DNA from: an uncultured Eubacteriales bacterium
GTDB taxonomy: Bacteria; Bacillota; Clostridia; Oscillospirales; Acutalibacteraceae
DNA length: 64,000 bases
Assembly: GCA_948933715.1 (NCBI GenBank)
Contig: CAQZPH010000001.1
Location: forward strand, 1-64,000
Direction of reading: 5' to 3'
Shown here one piece after another: positions 18,235 through 25,779 of this stretch; position 1 is the stretch's first letter; the number at the start of each line of letters is the position of its first letter. Made by a program: the position numbers and the translations under genes. The notes beneath the pieces are model-generated. The model was not told the origin of the DNA. It did no database searches and saw only the letters and a list, made by a program, of their open reading frames with translations.

Positions 18235-20293
18235 GTCTTCTTACCATTCTTGCCCTTGTGGGTGTAAGTGTATTTTCTTGACTACTGGTGTTCCTAATAT
18301 GGCTTGAATAATGGCCACTTCTTGCCGAAGTAGTGTCATTAAAACTGTATTTTTCTAAGGTTGTAACTCTTCCTGTGGTGAAGTCTGCTTCATATACTCT
18401 ATATTTTTGAGAATCAAGATTTACAACTATACTCTTAGATTCTCCCGAACCCTTAACTGATAATGAATAATTAGGATGATAAGCAGGAACGATTGTTTTA
18501 GAATTGCTTGAATCTACTACTCCATTTATATAAACTCTCATACTGACTTCATGATTAACACTTGCTGGTAAATCAACATTTATTTTTACAGTTTTTTCAC
18601 TTGCAACCCCAGAACTAACTGTTAAAGTAACGGTACTTCCTTCGTTTATTTCTACTCCAGGTAGCGGATCAATTGACAAAACCGTATCCTTTGGTTTAGA
18701 ACTTTCTTCTCTTATGATGTTATCAGATACTTTAAGCCCTTGCCCTACGATTTCTTCTGTTGCTTCAGTTAATGATCTATTTATAACATTTGGTACTGCA
18801 ACCTTTTTATCTGCAGGACCCTTGCTTACTAATATTCTAATAATACTGTTAACTACTATTTCTGTTCCTTCTTTTGGGTCTGTACCTTTTACTATGCCCT
18901 CTGCTGTTTCACTGTCTTCTACAGTCAATACTTCATATACAAGACCAACATCTTTAATTTTAGCTTTTGCCTCTTCAAGCGTAGATCCCCTAACAGATGG
19001 TATCGTTACAAGTGTCCCGGAACTATTTACCTTTAAAGTTACCTTGGAGTTTTCCTTTATTTTCTTAGTCCCCGATCGTGGATCCTGGTCTAAAATTATT
19101 CCCTCAGGTTTATTTGAATCATAAGCCTGTTCTATATTCCAAGTAAACTTGTAGCTATCATTATCAACTATGTCAGACAATTTCATCCCTATAAAATTAG
19201 GAACATCAACATCCTTACTTCCAAAACCAAACCATCCAGAAATAAGGCCTATCCCCATAACAACAAGAAAAATAACAAGTGCAATTCCTACACCTATTAT
19301 TATATTAATAGCCCGTGAACGTTTTCCATTTGAGTCCTCGTCCTCATCATAAATATATCCATCTGAATATCCTGACTTATATTTAGAATTTTTTACACTG
19401 TTTATAGCATCTAGATATTTTGTTGGTGCATCGTCATTAAAGTATTTATACTCAAACCTTATACTTGGATTTTTTCTAAATGCTTCTATAGCTTCTAACA
19501 TTTCATCAGTTGACTGATATCTATTTTTAGGATCTTTTTGCATCGCCTTTAATGTAATATCTTCAAGGCCTTCAGGAATATCAGGATTAATCTCCCTTAA
19601 TTTTTCAGGTTCCGCTTGCATTTGCATAATAGCTACTGATACAGCATTATCTGCTTCAAACGGAAGTTTCCCTGTTAACATTTCATATAGCATTACACCT
19701 ACTGAATATAGGTCTGCTTTTTCGTCTGTTACATCTCCTCTTGCTTGCTCAGGAGAAATATAATGCACTGATCCTATAGCTTTATCAGTCATTGTTCTAG
19801 TTTCCCTATTTGAAAACCTTGCAATTCCAAAGTCTGTAACTTTAATTGTGCCGTCCTTTAAAAGCATTATATTTTGAGGTTTTATATCTCTATGTACTAT
19901 GCCTTTGTCGTGCGCATGAGCCAATGCTTTGAGGATCTGAACTGTAAAATGCACTGCATCTCGCCACTTTATAATACCTTGTCTATCAATATACTCTTTT
20001 AATGTTATTCCATCGATATTTTCCATAACAATGTATTGGATTCTGTCTCCAAAACTAACATCATATACTTTTACAATATTGGGATGAGACAACACTGCTA
20101 TTGCCTTAGATTCATTTTTAAATCTTCTAATAAAATCTCTATTACCTAAAAATTCATCTTTTAAAATTTTTATTGCAACTGTTCTGTCGTCTATTATATC
20201 ATAGGCACTATAGACTCTTGCCATTCCTCCGCATCCCAGCAACTCGTTTATCTCATAACGACCATCTAATCTTTTGCCGACATACTTATCCAT
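18227..20293 (-). CDS. prkC: PASTA-domain Ser/Thr protein kinase
   Basis: Membrane eukaryotic-type kinase that senses peptidoglycan fragments or lipid II through PASTA repeats. In 688 residues: kinase domain about 10-270 (GCGGMARVY, the ATP lysine in VAIKILK, HRDIKPQN, DFGIAR, SPEQARG), a basic juxtamembrane stretch, one transmembrane helix about 330-354, and three PASTA repeats (starting VDVPNFIG, VTIPSVRG and VAVPNVIN) to about 566. About 120 residues then form a beta-like domain and a Ser/Thr/Arg-rich tail ending RARMVRRHG, longer than I would expect after the last PASTA repeat. AGGAGG precedes ATG. It is paired with its phosphatase immediately upstream. Confidence 0.97.
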   Translation of the reverse strand: MDKYVGKRLDGRYEINELLGCGGMARVYSAYDIIDDRTVAIKILKDEFLGNRDFIRRFKNESKAIAVLSHPNIVKVYDVSFGDRIQYIVMENIDGITLKEYIDRQGIIKWRDAVHFTVQILKALAHAHDKGIVHRDIKPQNIMLLKDGTIKVTDFGIARFSNRETRTMTDKAIGSVHYISPEQARGDVTDEKADLYSVGVMLYEMLTGKLPFEADNAVSVAIMQMQAEPEKLREINPDIPEGLEDITLKAMQKDPKNRYQSTDEMLEAIEAFRKNPSIRFEYKYFNDDAPTKYLDAINSVKNSKYKSGYSDGYIYDEDEDSNGKRSRAINIIIGVGIALVIFLVVMGIGLISGWFGFGSKDVDVPNFIGMKLSDIVDNDSYKFTWNIEQAYDSNKPEGIILDQDPRSGTKKIKENSKVTLKVNSSGTLVTIPSVRGSTLEEAKAKIKDVGLVYEVLTVEDSETAEGIVKGTDPKEGTEIVVNSIIRILVSKGPADKKVAVPNVINRSLTEATEEIVGQGLKVSDNIIREESSKPKDTVLSIDPLPGVEINEGSTVTLTVSSGVASEKTVKINVDLPASVNHEVSMRVYINGVVDSSNSKTIVPAYHPNYSLSVKGSGESKSIVVNLDSQKYRVYEADFTTGRVTTLEKYSFNDTTSARSGHYSSHIRNTSSQENTLTPTRARMVRRHG

Positions 20294-20315
20294 CAGTCTT
20301 TCCTCCTATAAACTT

Positions 20316-21047
20316 TCATCTATCGTTAATCACAACTACCGTAATATTATCGCTTCCACCACCATTATTCGCAGAAGATATTAACTTGTCAATAATGTTT
20401 TCACCCTCATTATGTAAACAACAATTTAAAATAGTCTTTTCATCAAGATAGTTTGTTAATCCATCAGTACACATAAGAACCATACTATTTTCTGTTTTGT
20501 CATCTATATAATAATCTATATCGACGTTTTTATCAATCCCAAGTGCACGCGTAATTATATTTTTATTAGGGTAATCTTTTGCTTGTTCTACCGTAAGTTT
20601 TCCGTCATCTATCATTTGCTGCACCATTGAATGATCCACAGTAAGTTGCTTAATATTATCATTTGAAACTAAATAGGCTCTGCTATCTCCTACATGCGCA
20701 ACATGAATTTTGTCTTTAAAAATCGCTGTTAACACAACTGTCGTTCCCATTCCTAATAATTCCTTATTTTTTTGCGCCATTTCAAATATTTCATAATTAG
20801 CTTTATAGATTGCTTTTTTTAGCATGTCTTCTACATCGGGTTGCGACATATTTTCATCATAATTTTTTAGTATATAATCTTTAATACAGTCTTTTGCTAG
20901 GTTGCTTGCAATGCCTCCTCCTTTTGCTCCACCCATACCATCACATACTAACGCATACACCATGTCATCGTCTATAATTGTGTAGTCAAAACTATCCTGA
21001 TTTGAGTTCCTTTTAAGTCCAATATCACTCTTTCCAAATATATTCAT
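20316..21047 (-). CDS. stp: PP2C-type Ser/Thr protein phosphatase
   Basis: 243 residues, normal for the PrpC/Stp family. Metal-binding motifs are clear: DGMGGAKGG near residue 37, GDSRAYLV near 120, CTDGLTNYL near 193 and GGSDNITVV at the C-terminus. It dephosphorylates targets of the neighbouring PrkC kinase (family knowledge). Its start lies 2 bases beyond the rlmN stop, with GGAGG inside the last rlmN codons, so the two are translationally coupled. Confidence 0.96.
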   Translation of the reverse strand: MNIFGKSDIGLKRNSNQDSFDYTIIDDDMVYALVCDGMGGAKGGGIASNLAKDCIKDYILKNYDENMSQPDVEDMLKKAIYKANYEIFEMAQKNKELLGMGTTVVLTAIFKDKIHVAHVGDSRAYLVSNDNIKQLTVDHSMVQQMIDDGKLTVEQAKDYPNKNIITRALGIDKNVDIDYYIDDKTENSMVLMCTDGLTNYLDEKTILNCCLHNEGENIIDKLISSANNGGGSDNITVVVINDR

Positions 21048-21049
21048 AA

Positions 21050-22093
21050 TTAGACCTCCACGTTATTTACATTTCTTCTAAGTTGTCCACATGAAGCATT
21101 TATATCTGAACCTAATGTTCTCCTTACTGTAACTGGTATTCCTGCCCGAGAAAGTATCAAACTAAATTTTGAGAGCCGTTCTTTGCTACTTTTTTTGTAT
21201 CCACAATTATCATCTCCAGCATCGTTCACAGGTATTAAATTAACATGGCATAACATGGGTGAAAGTTTTTTAGAAAGTTCCCTTGCACATTCATCACTAT
21301 CATTTACTCCTGATATCATTGCATATTCAAATGAAATTCTTCTATTTGTTTTCTTAATATAAAATTCGCATGCTTTTAAAAGTTCTTCTATATTAAATTT
21401 TTTGTTAATTGGCATTACTTTATTTCTAACAGCATCATTTGAGGCATGCAACGAGATCGACAGCGTAAGCCCAAAGTGTTCATTTGCTAAATCATATATT
21501 TTATTTACTATACCACAGGTAGAAAGCGAAATATGGCGCATTCCGATATTTAATCCGTCGCCTGATGAAACTAATTTTAAAAATCTTATTACATTTTCAT
21601 AATTATCAAGAGGCTCGCCCATACCCATCAAAACAACATTGCTAATCCTTATATTATTATCAAGCTGGGCTGACTGTATCTGCGCTAACATTTCAGATGG
21701 TGTTAAATTTCTTGAAAATCCACTTTTCCCGGTAGCACAAAACTTGCATCCCATCTTGCATCCAACTTGAGTTGATATACATAAAGTATATCCGTGATTA
21801 TATTTCATCAAAACTGACTCAATCAATTCATTGTGATTTAGCTCAAACAAGTATTTAATAGTTCCATCAAGTTTTGACACTAATTTTCTTTTTATCTCTG
21901 CATTGGTAATATAATAACAATCTTTTAGCTCTTCCCGCATACCAGCTGGAATATTAGACATATCATCAAAACTTTTAATTCCCTTAATTAACCACAAGTA
22001 CACTTGATTAGCCCTATATAAAGGATATCCCTTCTCTTTAAAATCTTTTAACAGTTCTTCTTTAAACATTGATTTTATATCAATTAAATGCAT
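21050..22093 (-). CDS. rlmN: Dual-specificity RNA methyltransferase RlmN
   Basis: Radical-SAM enzyme that methylates C2 of A2503 in 23S rRNA and A37 of some tRNAs. 347 residues. The [4Fe-4S] motif CKMGCKFC is near residue 110, with the GxMGMGEPLDN stretch downstream. The C-terminal ASCGQLR supplies the catalytic Cys of the resolving step. It sits 4 bases from rsmB, in the same order as in B. subtilis. Confidence 0.97.
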   Translation of the reverse strand: MHLIDIKSMFKEELLKDFKEKGYPLYRANQVYLWLIKGIKSFDDMSNIPAGMREELKDCYYITNAEIKRKLVSKLDGTIKYLFELNHNELIESVLMKYNHGYTLCISTQVGCKMGCKFCATGKSGFSRNLTPSEMLAQIQSAQLDNNIRISNVVLMGMGEPLDNYENVIRFLKLVSSGDGLNIGMRHISLSTCGIVNKIYDLANEHFGLTLSISLHASNDAVRNKVMPINKKFNIEELLKACEFYIKKTNRRISFEYAMISGVNDSDECARELSKKLSPMLCHVNLIPVNDAGDDNCGYKKSSKERLSKFSLILSRAGIPVTVRRTLGSDINASCGQLRRNVNNVEV

Positions 22094-22097
22094 AAAT

Positions 22098-23432
22098 TCA
22101 CCTAACTTTTTTAAACGCTGCTATAAAAAATCCATCCGTCCCATGTATGTGAGGCATTAATGTCAGTTGATTTTCTTTATCAAAAGCATTACGTTTTAAT
22201 TTTAATCTTTCACAATCTATTGCTTTTGGCTCATACTCATCACTGTGCTCTAATAAAAACTTATCTGCAATATTATTGTTTTCAGACGGATTTAGTGTGC
22301 AAGTAGAGTAAACTAATGTTCCACCAGGTTTTAAAAGTTTTGCAGATTTACATAAGATATCATACTGAACTTCATAAAGCCCACTAATTAGTGATTGCTT
22401 TTTGTCTCTTATCTCTGGTTTTCTACGTATTATCCCAAGCCCTGAACACGGTACATCACATAAAACTTTATCTACTTTATCCAAAGATACACTTGACTGT
22501 TGCGCATCTTTTTTCCCTGCTGTTATTATTGATATGCCTAATCTTTCAGCACCAGATTCTATTAGTTTTACTTTCGTATCATACTTATCAAACGCCATTA
22601 CCTTTCCTTTATTTTGCATTAATTCTGCTAAAGTAAATGTTTTCCCTCCAGGTGCTGCGCATACATCCATTACAACCTGACCGGGTTTCGGATCTAAAAT
22701 TTTACAGCAAACCTGTGATGCTACATCTTGCACGTGAAACAAACCTTTTTTAAAACTCTCTAGCCTATCAATTTGACCTGTTAAAGATAATTCTAAAGCA
22801 TTATTTATAATATTGGATTTAGATGTTTTAACGCCTTCACTATTTAACATTTCTTCTAAATCTTCTAAACACGTTTTTAAAGTGTTCACTCGTATATTAA
22901 CAGGCGGCCTACCAGAAAAACATTTTAAAACCTCCACTGTATTTTCTTTACCATAAGATTTTAAAAAAAGATCAATTATCCATGTCGGGCATGAATATTC
23001 AACACTTAAGCGCTCATACTCTGAATCTGGCAATTTAAACTTTTTGTTGTTTCTTAAAAAAGTTCTAAGCATCCCATTTATAAAACCAGTAGCTTTACTC
23101 TTTTGAGTTACCTTAGCAAGATTAACACATTCATTAACAGCAGCAGATGGTGGTATTTTATCCATATACAAAATCTGATAAAATCCTATTCTTAATATTT
23201 CTAAAACCTCTGGCGACATTTTATTTAAAGATATCTTAGAATACTGCGATATAATATAATTAAGAGTGATTTTTCTTTCTAAAACACCGTAAAAAAGTGC
23301 AGTTAAAAATGAGATATCTTTTTTCGAAAGACCCGATTTCTTTATATATTTATCTATTACTATGTTTGAGTACCCTTTGTTATAATTAACTTTTAAAAGT
23401 GCTTCTAAGGCTAATAACCGTGCACTTTCCAT
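22098..23432 (-). CDS. rsmB: 16S rRNA m5C967 methyltransferase
   Basis: 444 residues: an N-terminal NusB-like RNA-binding domain (about 1-140), then a Rossmann methyltransferase domain. SAM-binding DVCAAPGGKT is near residue 252, and the two catalytic cysteines are in CDVPCSG and YSTCTLNPSE. Its ATG overlaps the stop of the upstream peptidase gene (TAATG), a coupled junction. Confidence 0.96.
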   Translation of the reverse strand: MESARLLALEALLKVNYNKGYSNIVIDKYIKKSGLSKKDISFLTALFYGVLERKITLNYIISQYSKISLNKMSPEVLEILRIGFYQILYMDKIPPSAAVNECVNLAKVTQKSKATGFINGMLRTFLRNNKKFKLPDSEYERLSVEYSCPTWIIDLFLKSYGKENTVEVLKCFSGRPPVNIRVNTLKTCLEDLEEMLNSEGVKTSKSNIINNALELSLTGQIDRLESFKKGLFHVQDVASQVCCKILDPKPGQVVMDVCAAPGGKTFTLAELMQNKGKVMAFDKYDTKVKLIESGAERLGISIITAGKKDAQQSSVSLDKVDKVLCDVPCSGLGIIRRKPEIRDKKQSLISGLYEVQYDILCKSAKLLKPGGTLVYSTCTLNPSENNNIADKFLLEHSDEYEPKAIDCERLKLKRNAFDKENQLTLMPHIHGTDGFFIAAFKKVR

Positions 23433-24139
23433 TAATCATTACCTCTTCGGTTTCCCGCTATTAAAATTAATCTTAAAAGAGATAATATAGCTGTAAACGT
23501 TGCTGCAAGGTAAGTCATAGCTGCGGCGCTTAAAACTTTTTTTGCTCCTTCTAGTTCTTCACCATAAAGCGCATCTGTTTGCTCAAGAGTCTCAATGGCC
23601 CTTCTACTTGCATCAAATTCAACTGGTAATGTTATTAACTGAAAAAGAACAGCTAAACTAAATAACGCTATACCTATATTAACAATAAAGTCATATTGAA
23701 CCGGCAACATAAGGCCAATAAATATAAAGGGCATTGATAAAGTTGATCCTATATTAGTAACCGGTACCAAAGCTTTTCTTATTTTCATTGGAGAATATCC
23801 ATTTGCATGTTGAACAGCATGACCGGCTTCATGAGCTGCTACTCCCACTGCTGCTACTGATTCCGATGAATAAACAGAATCAGATAACCTTATAACATCT
23901 GTTCTCGGATCAAAATGATCATTAAGTTCTCCTCTTATATGTTCTACTGTTACATTTGTAATTCCATGTTGCATTAGCACTTTTGTTGCAGCATCTGCAC
24001 CAGTTAGCCCTTTAGTATTTCTAACTTTAGAATATTTAGAAAACGTACTATGAACTTTAAACTGCGCATAAAGAGAAACTATAAGTGCAGGTATCATAAA
24101 CAAAAAATAAGTATAATCAAAATAATAAAATCCGTACAT
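23432..24139 (-). CDS. Membrane zinc metallopeptidase, YugP family
   Basis: 235 residues with a hydrophobic N-terminus, two central membrane segments and one C-terminal one. The HExxH motif (AAHEAGHAVQH) is near residue 118, typical of the neutral zinc metallopeptidase family called YugP. Substrate unknown. AGGAGG precedes ATG. It is inserted between fmt and rsmB, which are adjacent in B. subtilis. Confidence 0.9.
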   Translation of the reverse strand: MYGFYYFDYTYFLFMIPALIVSLYAQFKVHSTFSKYSKVRNTKGLTGADAATKVLMQHGITNVTVEHIRGELNDHFDPRTDVIRLSDSVYSSESVAAVGVAAHEAGHAVQHANGYSPMKIRKALVPVTNIGSTLSMPFIFIGLMLPVQYDFIVNIGIALFSLAVLFQLITLPVEFDASRRAIETLEQTDALYGEELEGAKKVLSAAAMTYLAATFTAILSLLRLILIAGNRRGND

Positions 24140-24151
24140 AAATTTTTCCTC

Positions 24152-25075
24152 CTATTTTAAAACTGTTTTTGGGTCTAATTTATAGCCCCTAAAAAAATCT
24201 TCTGCTTTCATACGTTTTTTTGATTCCATTTGTAGTTCAATAATTTCAATAGAAGTATTGTTTCCACAACACACAATAAATGGATAAATACTTTTTACTT
24301 CTCCGGGAGTTCCTACAATAGGTTTTGATACAGCTGTTTTATATATTTTTAAGGTTTTCCCATCTAAGGTTGTCATGGCTATAGGCCAAGGATTAAGGCC
24401 CCTTACTAAATTGTGTATCTTTTCTGCTTTATCATTCCAGTCAATCTTAGATAAAGATTTATTAAGCATTGGTGCATAAGTTGATAAACTATCATCTTGT
24501 TTTTTTCTTAATATACTTCCCTTTTTTACTTTTTCTATAGTATCCATTAAAAGTTCTGCACCCATTAAACGCAACCTATCATAAAGCTCTTTTGAGGTTT
24601 CATCTTCATTTATTTGCGTGCTAGCTTGCAAAAGTATATCACCTGTATCAAGACCTTCATCCATATACATAGTAGTTATACCTGTGGTTTTTTCTCCATT
24701 TATAACAGACCACTGTATAGGAGCTGCCCCTCTGTATTTGGGTAACAAAGAACCATGAACGTTTATGCAACCCATCGGTGGTATTTTTAAAATGTTACCT
24801 GGTAATATTTTACCATAAGCTACTACAATCATCAACTCCGGTTTTAATGATAATATTAATTCGTATGTCTCTTCTGATTTTAAACTATCCGGTTGATACA
24901 CCGGTATACCGTGCTTTAAAGCCACTTCCTTAATAGGCGATGCTGTTAAAACATAGCCCCTTCCCCTTTTTTTGTCTGGCTGTGTAAATACCCCAACTAT
25001 TTCATGGTTGGAACTTATTAGCTTTTCAAGGCAAGGCACTGCAAAATCCGGAGTACCCATAAAAATGATTCTCAT
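24152..25075 (-). CDS. fmt: Methionyl-tRNA formyltransferase
   Basis: Formylates initiator Met-tRNA with 10-formyl-THF. 307 residues, standard length. Catalytic and binding motifs are NVHGSLLPKYRGAAPIQW near residue 105-125 and GLDTGDIL near 145. AGGTGATAAC leads to ATG 25075. It functions with def, the next gene upstream, but here the two are separated by a 202-base spacer holding a four-way-junction element rather than overlapping. Confidence 0.97.
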   Translation of the reverse strand: MRIIFMGTPDFAVPCLEKLISSNHEIVGVFTQPDKKRGRGYVLTASPIKEVALKHGIPVYQPDSLKSEETYELILSLKPELMIVVAYGKILPGNILKIPPMGCINVHGSLLPKYRGAAPIQWSVINGEKTTGITTMYMDEGLDTGDILLQASTQINEDETSKELYDRLRLMGAELLMDTIEKVKKGSILRKKQDDSLSTYAPMLNKSLSKIDWNDKAEKIHNLVRGLNPWPIAMTTLDGKTLKIYKTAVSKPIVGTPGEVKSIYPFIVCCGNNTSIEIIELQMESKKRMKAEDFFRGYKLDPKTVLK

Positions 25076-25125
25076 GTTATCACCTGTTTAAAATTTTATA
25101 TATTTAAAAATTAGGTTTTATAAAA

Positions 25126-25244
25126 GGCACCTCCTATGCATTAAAAATGCATAGGCCACATCAAAAATCCTATTTATATTTTTAATTTTGTTTCCGTGAT
25201 GTGGCCGCGAAGGCAATTCAAAAAATTTCCTTCGCTGAGGTGCC
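25126..25244. repeat. Structured intergenic element: near-perfect four-way junction
   Basis: Four inverted-repeat pairs are nested as a cloverleaf. Outer stem GGCACCTC (25126-25133) pairs with GAGGTGCC (25237-25244). Inside it are three consecutive perfect hairpins: 25134-25141 with 25147-25154 (CTATGCAT), 25155-25162 with 25198-25205 (GCCACATC, large AT-rich loop), and 25207-25213 with 25229-25235 (GCGAAGG). Only 25206 and 25236 are unpaired at the junction. It starts 33 bases after the def stop and ends 50 bases before fmt. GGGGGG flanks the 5' side on the minus strand. It is not a tRNA, T-box or riboswitch that I recognise. Confidence 0.7.
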
Positions 25245-25277
25245 CCCCTTTTTACTTTTCTTCACTTAATTTATAAG

Positions 25278-25754
25278 TTACTTTTCTACTTCTAGTTCGG
25301 AACTATCAAGCATACGTATTACATGCTCTTTAAATAATATTCCGTCAAGATGATCAATCTCATGGCAAAATGCTCTTGCTAATAAAGCTTCTCCCTCATA
25401 AACATGTTCCTTACCAAATCTATCTTGTGCCTTAACCTTAACATTCATTGGTCTTCTAGTTATACCATATTCGCCCGGGCAAGATAAACACCCTTCTGCA
25501 TCTTCTTGCATTCCCGATGATTCTATAATTTTAGGATTAACTAATTCTATTATCTTATCTTCTTCATATAAAATAACGATCACTCTTTTAAGAACACCTA
25601 CCTGAGGTGCTGCTAACCCTACACCATCTTTTAAAGTCATCGTTTCTTTCATATCGTCAATAAGCTGAGCTAACCTATCGTCAAACCTTTCAACAACCCT
25701 ACATTTCTTTGTTAATATCGGATCCCCTTCTAATACTATATTTCTAATTGCCAT
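25278..25754 (-). CDS. def: Peptide deformylase
   Basis: Removes the N-formyl group from new proteins; metal-dependent. 158 residues. The three family motifs are present: GVGLAAPQVG, EGCLSCPG (the metal-ligand Cys is in EGCL; the usual V before PG is C here) and CHEIDHLDG with the HExxH metal site. It lies 25 bases downstream of priA, as in B. subtilis. Confidence 0.97.
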   Translation of the reverse strand: MAIRNIVLEGDPILTKKCRVVERFDDRLAQLIDDMKETMTLKDGVGLAAPQVGVLKRVIVILYEEDKIIELVNPKIIESSGMQEDAEGCLSCPGEYGITRRPMNVKVKAQDRFGKEHVYEGEALLARAFCHEIDHLDGILFKEHVIRMLDSSELEVEK

Positions 25755-25779
25755 AATATATTATCTTACCCTTTCTATT

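Noticed and set aside
25126..25244. A tRNA gene or T-box leader for the cloverleaf at def-fmt
   Set aside because: No anticodon-arm or TTC-loop consensus, arms of the wrong lengths, no CCA, and no T-box sequence (AGGGTGG...); fmt and def are not aminoacyl-tRNA synthetases.
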